The notes beneath the pieces were generated by a model, which saw only the letters and a program-made list of their open reading frames with translations, did no database searches and had not been told where the DNA came from. From assembly GCA_019241095.1 (NCBI GenBank), contig JAFAXJ010000052.1, positions 1 to 7,470 of the forward strand: a stretch of DNA of 7,470 nucleotides, written 5' to 3'. A program made the translations under genes and the position numbers. Every line of letters begins with the position of its first letter. Position 1 is the stretch's first letter. Shown piece by piece: positions 1 through 7,186 of the stretch. Origin of the DNA: Verrucomicrobiota bacterium. GTDB lineage: Bacteria; Verrucomicrobiota; Verrucomicrobiia; Chthoniobacterales; JAFAMB01.

Positions 1-1687
1 TCAGAGCGTGCTTTTTGGCCAGGCGATGAAAGAGAGCGCCGAAAGGATGGATTCAGGTCTCTCCTTTGCTTTGGCTGGAGAGGAGCAACGAGGCAGCAGT
101 TTGTTCCAGACAAACGCCTCTATATTCGCGGATAACCTTCAACGAGAACTCGGCAACATTACTGTCGCTGGAGAAGGAGAGGTGGCGGACAAGATCAAAA
201 CATCTGAAGCCCGGTATTTGCAACTGGCCAGATCCTTTTGGGAAAACACTGATCCTGCCAGTAGACGAACGCTGTATTTTTCTCAGCTCCTGCCCCTCTT
301 TACCGAGATTAAAAACAACTCTCAAGAGATTATAAGGCTTAACCAGGAAAATATGGTTGACGCTGATCGCCAGGCGAGGGCTCTCAGCCGAGCGTCAAGT
401 CGCAACCTCGTTATACTTTTGCTACTTGGAATGGGTTGCGCTGTATTTCTCGCTTACGCGCTGCAACGGGCGATTTTGAAACCTATTCAAACCTTAACCG
501 GTTCCGCAAAAGAGTTAGGTGAAGGCAATCTGGACCAGGTTGTTCCGATCCAGTCGAAAGATGAGATTGGATCGCTTGCAGCCGCGTTCAACAAGCTTGC
601 GTCCAAACTGCGGGCTTATCGGCAGATTACTACCGACCAGATTTTGCAAGCCAGGCAGATGACCGAGATCACTCTGTCGGCCTTCCCGGATCCCGTTCTA
701 GCGGTCTCATTGGCCGGCGAGACGACCTTCATGAATCCTGCCGCCGAGAAGTTGCTAAATAGTCTCAACATTAAGAACGGCTTGCCGTTGGCAGTTCAGG
801 AGGAGGTAGAACAAGTTCTTAAGGGAGGTCCCGATTCCGTACCGATCAGTTTTGAAAATGCTGTCCCAGTGAGGTTAGATGATCATGAGGCATTTCTTTT
901 GCCGCGCGTGATTGGGATGCGTGATGACGCCGGAAATCTCTTCGGGGCGGCTGTCGTCTTACAGGACGTAACCCGATTCAGGTTATTGGACGAGGTAAAG
1001 ACCAATTTGGTCTCTACTGTTTCGCATGAACTGAAAACCCCGCTGACCAGCGTGAGGATGGGGCTCTTTCTACTCCTTGAGGAAAAGATCGGAAGTCTCA
1101 ACTCGAAACAGCTTGAGCTTGTCTTAGCAGCTCGGGACGACGCGGAACGCCTGCTGCGTATGATTAACGACCTGTTGGATCTCGCTCGTTTGGAAGCAGA
1201 AAAGGTTCCTCAACAAATGATGATTGTTTCACCAAAAAGTCTCATTGAGAGGTCCGCTGTCGATCTGAACGAGGTAGTGACGGCCAAAGACGCACGATTG
1301 ACGACTGCTATTGCTCCTGACCTTCCAAATGTCGCGGTAGATCCACGTCAGATCGGGCACGTTTTCTCTAATCTGCTTTCAAACGCGGCAAAGCATTCGA
1401 AGGCAGGTCAGGAAGTGGTTCTTTCGGCCAAGTCTAACGGAAAGGTTGTCCGATTCACAGTGGCAGACCACGGACCAGGAATCCCTCAGCAGTTTCAAAA
1501 CCGTATATTTGAAAGATTCTTTCGCATACCGGGCACTGAAAGTTCGGAAGGTATCGGGTTAGGATTAGCAATCGCGCGAGAAATTGTGGTTGCGCATGGA
1601 GGCAGCATTGGATTGCACAGCGATCCGGCAAAAGGAACCGAGTTTTATTTTGACCTTCCACCTGCGCATAACGGAGCCAAAAAATGA
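1..1687 (+). CDS. Sensor histidine kinase (HAMP-PAS-HisKA-HATPase), 5' partial
   Basis: A membrane sensor kinase that should autophosphorylate on histidine and pass the phosphate to the regulator encoded next. The frame is open to the left edge, so the true start and probably a first membrane helix are missing; the GTG at position 8 is only the first possible start codon in view. Counting residues from that GTG: about 1-131 look like a helical extracytoplasmic sensing segment, 133-153 form a membrane helix, about 154-206 are a HAMP linker, and about 215-325 are PAS-like (FPDPVLAV, then FMNPAAEKLL). The H box SHELKTPLTSVR carries H340. The ATPase domain shows the N box (FSNLLSNAAKHS, N458), G1 (ADHGPGIP), the F box (FERFFR) and G2 (GIGLGLAIA). 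All catalytic motifs look intact. It lacks the KdpD-type Walker A and Usp domains in the part seen. Its stop overlaps the start of the regulator. The signal it senses is unknown; linkage to kdp suggests K+ or osmotic control. Confidence 0.93.
   Translation, partial: QSVLFGQAMKESAERMDSGLSFALAGEEQRGSSLFQTNASIFADNLQRELGNITVAGEGEVADKIKTSEARYLQLARSFWENTDPASRRTLYFSQLLPLFTEIKNNSQEIIRLNQENMVDADRQARALSRASSRNLVILLLLGMGCAVFLAYALQRAILKPIQTLTGSAKELGEGNLDQVVPIQSKDEIGSLAAAFNKLASKLRAYRQITTDQILQARQMTEITLSAFPDPVLAVSLAGETTFMNPAAEKLLNSLNIKNGLPLAVQEEVEQVLKGGPDSVPISFENAVPVRLDDHEAFLLPRVIGMRDDAGNLFGAAVVLQDVTRFRLLDEVKTNLVSTVSHELKTPLTSVRMGLFLLLEEKIGSLNSKQLELVLAARDDAERLLRMINDLLDLARLEAEKVPQQMMIVSPKSLIERSAVDLNEVVTAKDARLTTAIAPDLPNVAVDPRQIGHVFSNLLSNAAKHSKAGQEVVLSAKSNGKVVRFTVADHGPGIPQQFQNRIFERFFRIPGTESSEGIGLGLAIAREIVVAHGGSIGLHSDPAKGTEFYFDLPPAHNGAKK
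1673..1676 (+). promoter_or_regulatory. Ribosome binding site of the response regulator
   Basis: GGAG lies 7 bases before the ATG at 1684, inside the end of the kinase gene. It supports this start and independent or coupled reinitiation at the ATGA overlap. Only this gene and kdpC have a clear Shine-Dalgarno sequence in the window. Confidence 0.65.
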
Positions 1688-2367
1688 CGGCCAGCATTCT
1701 TGTCGTGGATGACGAACCCAACGTGAGGCTGAACTATCGGATAGCTCTGGAAACCGAATCTTACGAGGTTTTCGCGGTCGATTCTGGTGAGCGGGCTATT
1801 CAAGTTCTTGCTGAACGAGAGATCTCGCTGGCCATCCTGGATATGCGGATGCCAGGCATGGACGGCCTGGAATTGCTAGAAAAGGTACGGGAGAGCGGAA
1901 TTAACGTGCCCACACTTATTATCACTGCTTACAGCGATGTTCCCCACGCGGTAAAGGCGATGAAACTGGGAGCTATTGATTTTCTGCAAAAACCTCTTCG
2001 GCCTGGTGATCTTAGGAGGTTAGTCGCGGAAATCCTGAAACGCCATATTCCTTCATCGGAATCATCGGCCCAAGACTTCTCAGGGCATATTATCGCCGCA
2101 AAACGGTGTCTTAATTTACGTGCGTTTGCCAAAGCGCACCATCATCTCGCGAAGGCATTAGAGCTAAATAACAGATCGCCAGAGGCCTTCAATCTAGCGG
2201 GCCTATGTGCTGAGATGGTAGACGACATTGACCGCGCTAAGAGATATTACGGTCAGGCAATCAAATTAAACAAGAATTACGAGCCTGCTCAGCAGAATAT
2301 GCGGCGTCTGTTTGAAGTATTCCATTTCGGCTCCAGTAAAGAGCCAGTCAATCTGGGAGATGATTAG
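1684..2367 (+). CDS. Response regulator: receiver domain plus TPR-like output, no DNA-binding domain
   Basis: A 227-residue partner of the upstream kinase. Residues 1-120 are a canonical receiver: acidic pair D9/D10, phosphoacceptor D53 in ILDMRMPG, T81 in ITAYSD and K103 in LQKPL. The wording of the receiver resembles NtrC/FixJ-type regulators. After a short Ser-rich linker (about 121-133), residues about 134-205 read as two TPR-like helical pairs; the second is the clearer, with the pattern around EAFNLAGLCAEM, then AKRYYGQAIKLN and a closing YEPAQ. There is no winged helix, HTH or AAA+ domain, so unlike KdpE it is unlikely to bind DNA itself; protein-protein output is the natural inference. 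The start is set by ATGA overlap with the kinase stop and a GGAG at 1673-1676. It ends only 30 bases before the first kdp micro-ORF. The receiver call is firm, the TPR call moderately so, and the link to Kdp control is inferred from position. Confidence 0.92.
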   Translation: MTASILVVDDEPNVRLNYRIALETESYEVFAVDSGERAIQVLAEREISLAILDMRMPGMDGLELLEKVRESGINVPTLIITAYSDVPHAVKAMKLGAIDFLQKPLRPGDLRRLVAEILKRHIPSSESSAQDFSGHIIAAKRCLNLRAFAKAHHHLAKALELNNRSPEAFNLAGLCAEMVDDIDRAKRYYGQAIKLNKNYEPAQQNMRRLFEVFHFGSSKEPVNLGDD

Positions 2368-2397
2368 GTCGTCTCCCTCGAAAGTAAACTAACATAT

Positions 2398-2481
2398 ATG
2401 TCAGATATCATCTATATCGGTGTAAGTATTGTCTCCTTCGGGATTTTAGGGTTATTCACGTGGGCGTGCTCGAAAGTTTAG
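2398..2481 (+). CDS. 27-residue single-helix membrane peptide upstream of kdpF
   Basis: Short ORF with ATG at 2398 and TAG at 2479-2481. The peptide begins MSDIIYIGVSIV and ends FTWACSKV: a hydrophobic helix of about 20 residues followed by a short Cys/Lys tail, the same size and plan as KdpF. It lies 30 bases after the regulator gene and 13 bases before kdpF, in the same direction. No Shine-Dalgarno is evident. Both micro-ORFs start M-x-(D/N)-I-(I/V), but this one lacks the RPEKF end of KdpF. I do not recognise the family with certainty; my recollection is that small ORFs of similar pattern (hydrophobic helix, then a Cys near the end) precede kdpF in other phyla, which I cannot verify here. 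A second Kdp-associated subunit or a leader peptide are both possible. Confidence 0.6.
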   Translation: MSDIIYIGVSIVSFGILGLFTWACSKV

Positions 2482-2494
2482 GTAACACTCGTTT

Positions 2495-2578
2495 ATGGAA
2501 AACATTGTTGTCGGGATCGTATCCATCGGCCTTATCTTCTATCTTCTGTTTAGCATTTTGAGACCGGAAAAGTTTTAG
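2495..2578 (+). CDS. kdpF: KdpF, small subunit of the K+-transporting ATPase
   Basis: A 27-residue peptide starting MENIVVGIVSIG and ending LLFSILRPEKF. The single transmembrane helix followed by the (L)xxPE(K/R)F ending is the hallmark of KdpF, which is 29 residues in E. coli. In characterised systems KdpF packs in the membrane against the KdpA subunit and stabilises the KdpFABC complex. It lies directly before kdpA (30 bases), its standard place. The nearest purine-rich stretch (AGG at 2480-2482) is 12 bases before the ATG, so its ribosome binding site is weak. Length and C-terminal motif make the identification solid despite the small size. Confidence 0.9.
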   Translation: MENIVVGIVSIGLIFYLLFSILRPEKF

Positions 2579-2591
2579 TTAACAATTAACT
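2577..2591 (+). repeat. Perfect short inverted repeat between kdpF and kdpA
   Basis: AGTTAA (2577-2582), spacer CAA, then TTAACT (2586-2591). It overlaps the last bases of the kdpF stop codon and sits 17 bases before the kdpA start. As RNA it would be only a weak A/U-rich hairpin. It could be an operator half-site pair or chance in an AT-rich gap. Confidence 0.35.
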
Positions 2592-2595
2592 CTTA

Positions 2596-2602
2596 CTAGC
2601 AT
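2596..2602 (+). promoter_or_regulatory. CTAGCAT motif before the kdpA start
   Basis: CTAGCAT ends 6 bases before the kdpA ATG. The same heptamer occurs at the same distance from the kdpB ATG (4428-4434), and a variant CTAACAT occurs at 2389-2395, 2 bases before the first micro-ORF. kdpA has no Shine-Dalgarno sequence, so this may be an alternative translation-initiation element. No function is known to me. Confidence 0.3.
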
Positions 2603-2608
2603 TTTAGA

Positions 2609-4420
2609 ATGAATCAGTCGGGTTGGCTTCAACTTATATTATATGTGGTGCTGCTTGTGCTCATCACAAAGCCACTAGGGCTGTATCTATATCAAGTGCT
2701 GGATGTAAACGGCAGGACATTTCTTGATCCGGTCATCCGGCCGATAGAGAACATAACATATCGATTTATCAGGATTGATGCGAGAAAGGAGCAAGGCTGG
2801 ATTCTGTATACTGCCTCCATGCTCCTGTTCAGCGCTGTGACAGCAATTTTTACCTATGTGCTATTGCGATATCAGAATCTGCTACCCCTCAATCCGCAGA
2901 ACATGCCTGCTGTTGTAGACCATTTAGCTTTCAACACGGCTTTTAGTTTTACGACTAACACGAATTGGCAGAGTTACAGCGGTGAATCAACAATGAGCTA
3001 TCTTTCGCAGATGCTGGCGTTGGTGTGCCATAACTTTTTTTCTGCGGCGATAGGAATTGCTATAGCAGCTGCGGTAGTAAGGGGAATTGTTAGACATTCG
3101 TCCCAGACCATAGGAAACTTCTGGGTAGACCTTGTTCGCATCAATCTCTACTTGCTTTTACCAATATGCATTATCTATGCGGTGTTTCTTGTCGCTCAGG
3201 GCATTCCACAGAATTTCAAGCCCTACGACACTGCGAAGGTGGTCGAAGCGCAAACCGTGCAGGTTCCCAAGAAGGACGATGCCGGTAACCCGGTAAAGGA
3301 CGCAAAAGGGAATGTCATAATGGTTGATCAGAAGGTCGACACCCAAAGCATTGTGCAGGGGCCTATCGCTTCTCAGATTGCGATTAAGATGCTTGGCACC
3401 AATGGCGGTGGTTACACCAATGCAAATGCGGCGCATCCGTTTGAAAATCCGACACCGCTGTCAAACTTGATCCAGATGCTATCGATCTTCGCCATTCCAA
3501 GCGCACTCACCTACTACTTTGGGCGCATGACAAAAAACCAAAAGCACGGCTGGACCGTGTGGGGCACTATGGCAATCTTGTTTGTGGCAGGAACCTTAGT
3601 TTGCTGGGCTGCGGAATCGGGTGGCAATCCTATGGTTCAGCATCTCGGGGTAGACGCCAGCGGCGGCAATATGGAGGGGAAAGAAGTGAGGTTTGGCATC
3701 TTCAATTCCGCGCTATTCGCAACCATTACAACCGACGCTTCCTGCGGCGCCGTGAATGCCATGCACGATTCATTCACGCCCCTGGGCGGTTTCGTCCCTT
3801 TGTTTAACATCCAACTCGGGGAAATCGTTTTCGGCGGTGTAGGATCCGGGCTCTATGGTATGATTCTCTTTATCGTTCTCGCTGTGTTTATCGCGGGTTT
3901 GATGGTGGGCAGGACACCGGAATATTTTGGTAAGAAGATAGAATCATATGACGTTAAGATGGCGTCGATTGCGATCTTGTTAATGGCATTTTCCATTTTA
4001 GGATTTTCGGGCTGGGCTGCTCTCACCCCATGGGGCCAAGCGGGAGTGAATAACAACGGGCCACACGGATTAAGTGAAATTTTCTACGCTTATAGTTCAT
4101 GTACCGGAAATAACGGGAGCGCTTTCGCAGGGCTTACAGCTAACCCGTCGAATAACGATCCGCATTACGACATTACCCTGGCATTTGCAACGTTGATTGG
4201 GCGATATGGGATCATTATCCCAGTAATGGCTTTAGCCGGTTCCCTCGGCCGCAAGAAGCTGGTAGCCACAGGCGCTGGGACATTTCCTGTGACCGGGCCG
4301 CTGTTTATCATTCTGCTGATCGGCACGATCCTCCTAGTAGGAGCATTAACATTCCTGCCGGCACTGACGTTAACGCCGATTTTAGAGCATTTCCTGATGC
4401 TTAACGGCAAACTTTTTTAG
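2609..4420 (+). CDS. kdpA: KdpA, potassium-binding and translocating subunit
   Basis: Integral membrane subunit that selects and binds K+ for the KdpFABC pump; it descends from the Trk/Ktr/K+-channel superfamily. It has 603 residues against 557 in E. coli. All four pore-loop signatures are visible: FTTNTNWQSYSGE (about 114-126), MLGTNGGGYTNANAAHPFENPT (about 261-282), TDASCGAVNAMHDSFTPLGG (about 375-394) and SSCTGNNGSAFAGL (about 496-509). Q121 corresponds to E. coli Q116, a residue known to set K+ affinity. GRYGIIIP (about 531-538) holds the conserved Arg of the coupling region. About ten membrane helices are expected. The extra length is largely an extracytoplasmic hydrophilic insert at about residues 215-245, just before the second pore loop, carrying two imperfect 8-residue repeats. 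The start at 2609 gives the usual N-terminal helix (WLQLILYVVLLVLITKPLG) but has no Shine-Dalgarno. kdpB follows after 20 bases. Confidence 0.97.
   Translation: MNQSGWLQLILYVVLLVLITKPLGLYLYQVLDVNGRTFLDPVIRPIENITYRFIRIDARKEQGWILYTASMLLFSAVTAIFTYVLLRYQNLLPLNPQNMPAVVDHLAFNTAFSFTTNTNWQSYSGESTMSYLSQMLALVCHNFFSAAIGIAIAAAVVRGIVRHSSQTIGNFWVDLVRINLYLLLPICIIYAVFLVAQGIPQNFKPYDTAKVVEAQTVQVPKKDDAGNPVKDAKGNVIMVDQKVDTQSIVQGPIASQIAIKMLGTNGGGYTNANAAHPFENPTPLSNLIQMLSIFAIPSALTYYFGRMTKNQKHGWTVWGTMAILFVAGTLVCWAAESGGNPMVQHLGVDASGGNMEGKEVRFGIFNSALFATITTDASCGAVNAMHDSFTPLGGFVPLFNIQLGEIVFGGVGSGLYGMILFIVLAVFIAGLMVGRTPEYFGKKIESYDVKMASIAILLMAFSILGFSGWAALTPWGQAGVNNNGPHGLSEIFYAYSSCTGNNGSAFAGLTANPSNNDPHYDITLAFATLIGRYGIIIPVMALAGSLGRKKLVATGAGTFPVTGPLFIILLIGTILLVGALTFLPALTLTPILEHFLMLNGKLF
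3272..3319 (+). repeat. Degenerate tandem repeat inside kdpA (two 8-codon units)
   Basis: Residues 222-229 (KDDAGNPV) and 230-237 (KDAKGNVI) of KdpA are adjacent imperfect copies, each starting AAG GAC (the second directly follows the first) and sharing the K-D-x-x-G-N pattern. They lie in the hydrophilic insert before the second pore loop. The DxxGN pattern suggests short beta turns exposed outside the membrane. Confidence 0.5.
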
Positions 4421-4427
4421 TCCATAC

Positions 4428-4434
4428 CTAGCAT
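4428..4434 (+). promoter_or_regulatory. CTAGCAT motif before the kdpB start
   Basis: Second copy of the heptamer found before kdpA, again ending exactly 6 bases before the ATG. The 20-base kdpA-kdpB gap has no GGAGG-like site, so this motif is the only shared feature of the two starts. Confidence 0.3.
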
Positions 4435-4440
4435 AGTATT

Positions 4441-6459
4441 ATGGCTGTTAAATCTCACTCCATATTCGATCCAACTATTATTGTACCGGCAATCGGAGAC
4501 TCTTTTAGGAAACTGAATCCGATTAGCTTGGCAAAAAACCCTGTGATGTTTGTTACCGAGGTTGGGGCGGCCATCACGACCTTCTTAATCATTGCTGGGC
4601 ACGGCGGCAATTTCGGCTTCCAGTTGCAAATTTGTCTTTGGCTTTGGTTCACCGTGCTTTTCGCGAACTTCGCAGAAGCCATGGCGGAGGGCCGTGGAAA
4701 GGCACAGGCAAAAGCTTTGCGTGCCACGAGGACCCAGACGTTTGCTAATCGGCTAAAGGCGGACGGAACGGTTGAGAAGGTAGCGGCCAATCACCTTCGT
4801 AAAGGGGATATCGTCGTGGTGTCGGCAAACGAATTGATCCCCGGGGATGGCGAGGTCATCGAGGGCGCTGCGACCGTAGATGAGTCGGCAATTACCGGTG
4901 AATCGGCTCCGGTCATTCGTGAATCAGGCGGAGACCGGAGTGCTGTTACTGGCGGAACGAAAGTGCTGTCGGATCAAGTGAAAATCGAGATAACCTCCAA
5001 CCCAGGCGAGACCTTTTTGGATCGGATGATTAGCTTGGTCGAAGGCGCAACGCGTCAGAAGACTCCGAACGAAATCGCGCTTACTATCCTTTTGTCTGCA
5101 CTAACGCTCATATTTCTGATCGCGATGATGTCGTTAAAGGCCTTCGGTATAGCGTCGTCGGTCGATTTCCCAATTTCCGTGCTTGTAGCTCTCCTCGTTT
5201 GTCTGATTCCAACGACGATTGGGGGGTTGCTAAGCGCAATTGGTATAGCAGGTATCGACCGATTGGTTCAAAAAAACGTCCTCGCAATGAGCGGGCGGTC
5301 AGTCGAGGCCGCGGGTGACGTCGACGTTTTATTGCTGGACAAGACCGGAACAATCACGATGGGCAATCGCCAGGCGACCGATTTCCTGCCTGCGCCCGGC
5401 GTGACAAAACAGCAATTGGCTGATGCCGCGCAACTAGCCTCTTTGGCCGACGAAACTCCAGAGGGAAGATCAATCGTCGTCCTGGCGAAGAACTACGGTA
5501 TCCGCGCGCGTGAGTTAGGCGATATGCCGGAGATGACATTTGTTCCGTTTACAGCGCAAACGAGAATGAGCGGCGTCGATATGAATGGTAGCAGCTACCG
5601 AAAAGGAGCGGCCGACGCGATTCGCAAGTTTGCCGGGGGCAAAATGCCGGAGGCCGTTGAGAAAGACGTAAAAGCTGTTTCGAGTTCCGGCGCTACGCCT
5701 TTGGTAGTCGCTAGTAAGCAGACAATACTGGGTACGATTCTGCTAAAGGATATAGTAAAAGGAGGATTGGCTGACCGATTTGAACGCTTTCGAGCAATCG
5801 GCATTCGAACAGTGATGATCACTGGCGACAACCCACTGACAGCAGCGGCTATCGCTAAGGAGGCTGGAGTAGACGATTACCTTGCTGAGGCGAAGCCGGA
5901 AGATAAGCTTGCACTCTGCCGTAAAGAGCAGCAAGCCGGTCACCTCGTTGCAATGACTGGTGACGGGACTAATGATGCGCCGGCTTTAGCTCAGGCCGAT
6001 GTTGGGGTAGCGATGAACACCGGCACCCAGGCCGCAAAGGAAGCCGGCAATATGGTGGATCTTGATTCGAATCCTACCAAGCTCATTGAAATCGTGGAGA
6101 TAGGAAAGCAGCTTTTAATTACAAGGGGTGCGTTAACGACTTTCAGTATCGCGAATGACGTTGCGAAGTACTTTGCAATTATCCCTGCTATGTTAGTAGG
6201 CGTTTTTCCTCAAATCGCTCCATTGAATGTCATGTTTTTGAAGTCGCCGGAGAGCGCGATTTTGAGTGCTGTCATCTTTAATGCCCTGATAATCATTGCT
6301 CTGATTCCGCTCGCATTGAAGGGTGTAAGATTTCGGCCATTAGGAGCAGCCAGAATCTTACAAAGAAATCTGCTGATCTACGGCGCTGGCGGCATTGTAC
6401 TACCGTTCATCGGCATCAAGCTAATCGATATGATTATCAGCGCTGTGCATCTGGCTTAA
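4441..6459 (+). CDS. kdpB: KdpB, P-type ATPase catalytic subunit
   Basis: ATP-hydrolysing subunit that powers K+ import through KdpFABC. It has 672 residues, close to E. coli's 682, and the machinery is complete: actuator-domain TGES at 152-155 (S155 matches the Ser of E. coli TGES that is phosphorylated to inhibit the pump), the CLIPTTIGG membrane motif at 254-262, the phosphorylation motif DKTGT with D300, nucleotide-domain F370 ([11 protein letters not shown]) and K388 (YRKGA), MITGDNP at 459-464 and [10 protein letters not shown] at 507-516. Membrane residues D573 and K576 in ANDVAKYF match E. coli D583 and K586, which couple ion movement to ATP hydrolysis. The C-terminus ([18 protein letters not shown], then [10 protein letters not shown]) is typical of the family. 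It begins 20 bases after kdpA without a Shine-Dalgarno, and kdpC follows after 22 bases. No broken or missing motif was seen. Confidence 0.98.
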   Translation: MAVKSHSIFDPTIIVPAIGDSFRKLNPISLAKNPVMFVTEVGAAITTFLIIAGHGGNFGFQLQICLWLWFTVLFANFAEAMAEGRGKAQAKALRATRTQTFANRLKADGTVEKVAANHLRKGDIVVVSANELIPGDGEVIEGAATVDESAITGESAPVIRESGGDRSAVTGGTKVLSDQVKIEITSNPGETFLDRMISLVEGATRQKTPNEIALTILLSALTLIFLIAMMSLKAFGIASSVDFPISVLVALLVCLIPTTIGGLLSAIGIAGIDRLVQKNVLAMSGRSVEAAGDVDVLLLDKTGTITMGNRQATDFLPAPGVTKQQLADAAQLASLADETPEGRSIVVLAKNYGIRARELGDMPEMTFVPFTAQTRMSGVDMNGSSYRKGAADAIRKFAGGKMPEAVEKDVKAVSSSGATPLVVASKQTILGTILLKDIVKGGLADRFERFRAIGIRTVMITGDNPLTAAAIAKEAGVDDYLAEAKPEDKLALCRKEQQAGHLVAMTGDGTNDAPALAQADVGVAMNTGTQAAKEAGNMVDLDSNPTKLIEIVEIGKQLLITRGALTTFSIANDVAKYFAIIPAMLVGVFPQIAPLNVMFLKSPESAILSAVIFNALIIIALIPLALKGVRFRPLGAARILQRNLLIYGAGGIVLPFIGIKLIDMIISAVHLA

Positions 6460-6469
6460 CATCTTTGTA

Positions 6470-6474
6470 GAGGA
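6470..6474 (+). promoter_or_regulatory. Ribosome binding site of kdpC
   Basis: GAGGA in the kdpB-kdpC gap, 7 bases before the ATG at 6482. It is the best Shine-Dalgarno match in the window and fixes the kdpC start, in contrast to kdpA and kdpB. Confidence 0.7.
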
Positions 6475-6481
6475 ACTGATT

Positions 6482-7075
6482 ATGAAAATATTTGTCAAGG
6501 AATTATGGACCGCTTTGAGTAGTACAGTCGTGCTTTGTTGTGTCCTTTGTGGGGTTTACCCTGTTATTGTCTGGGGTTTAGGGCAACTCCTGTTTTCTCA
6601 TCAAGCAAACGGCAGCCTGGTGCAAGTGAACGGTCAGATTGTCGGCTCCGAATTAATTGGTCAAGGGTTTAGCGGAGCTAAATACTTTCATCCGCGCCCT
6701 TCGGATGCGGGGACAGGTTATGATGGCGGAAATTCGGGCGCGTCTAACCTTGGGCCAACCTCGCAAAAATTGATTGATGGAATCAAGGCTAACCTCGTTG
6801 CCTATCGCCAGGAAAATGGGTTGCCGGAGAGTGCGGTAGTGCCTGCCGATGCTGTGACCGCTTCCGGAAGCGGTTTAGATCCACATATCAGTGTGGAGAA
6901 CGCGCGTCTGCAGATCGCTCGCGTAGCGAAAGTGCGATCGCTAAGCGAAGAGGTCATTCGTTCAGCAGTCGAACGGGCTATTGACCGGCCTTTTCTAGGA
7001 ATAGGCGGCGAAGCCGGTGTGAACGTGTTGAAGCTGAACCTGGAGCTTGAAACGTTAGCTCAAAAAAAGCCCTGA
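6482..7075 (+). CDS. kdpC: KdpC, accessory subunit of the K+-transporting ATPase
   Basis: Single-span subunit needed for assembly and activity of KdpFABC; its soluble domain lies outside the cytoplasmic membrane against KdpA. It has 197 residues (E. coli 190). One N-terminal membrane helix spans about 12-37. Family signatures follow in order: GQGFSGAKYFHPRPS (about 60-74), GGNSGASNLGPTS (about 82-94), VPADAVTASGSGLDPHIS (about 120-137) with ARLQIARVAKVR (about 141-152), and the closing VNVLKLNLELETL (about 180-192). The start is supported by GAGGA 7 bases upstream. The gene ends with a Lys-rich tail (AQKKP) and is followed by 111 bases before kdpD, the largest true gap in the window. Confidence 0.97.
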   Translation: MKIFVKELWTALSSTVVLCCVLCGVYPVIVWGLGQLLFSHQANGSLVQVNGQIVGSELIGQGFSGAKYFHPRPSDAGTGYDGGNSGASNLGPTSQKLIDGIKANLVAYRQENGLPESAVVPADAVTASGSGLDPHISVENARLQIARVAKVRSLSEEVIRSAVERAIDRPFLGIGGEAGVNVLKLNLELETLAQKKP

Positions 7076-7082
7076 TCGGAGA

Positions 7083-7138
7083 CCAGGAGCCGGGTGATCT
7101 ACAAGACTTCCGACCGCCGGACGCCTCATCGGCTCTGG
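7083..7138 (+). other. Possible hairpin in the kdpC-kdpD spacer
   Basis: CCAGGAGCCG (7083-7092) can pair with CGGCTCTGG (7130-7138), nine pairs with one bulged G. An inner stem, TCCG (7109-7112) with CGGA (7118-7121), fits within its loop. A second GGCTCC at 7137-7142 could pair instead with GGAGCC at 7086-7091. There is no following U run, so it does not look like an intrinsic terminator; partial readthrough control or an RNA processing site between kdpC and kdpD is possible. Confidence 0.35.
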
Positions 7139-7186
7139 CTCCCTCGACCTTTGACTGTCGGCTTTCTCTGCAGAAATTAAATATCG

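Noticed and set aside
8..10. GTG as the true start of the histidine kinase
   Set aside because: The frame stays open to the left edge, and a kinase with this layout should have an earlier N-terminal membrane helix, so the gene very probably begins outside the window.
2398..2578. The two micro-ORFs as one frameshifted gene
   Set aside because: Each has its own ATG, stop and complete hydrophobic helix, and the second matches full-length KdpF on its own.
2579..2610. Possible promoter for kdpA (TTAACA and TAGAAT)
   Set aside because: The spacing is about 20 bases and the -10-like box overlaps the kdpA start codon, so a transcript from it would lack the start.
4455..4790. 111-codon ORF on the minus strand within kdpB
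   Set aside because: It lies wholly antisense to conserved KdpB coding sequence and has no recognisable domain, so it is a shadow of the real gene.
7083..7142. Intrinsic terminator after kdpC
   Set aside because: The stem is bulged with a long loop and is not followed by a T run; the next gene of the same system follows in the same direction.
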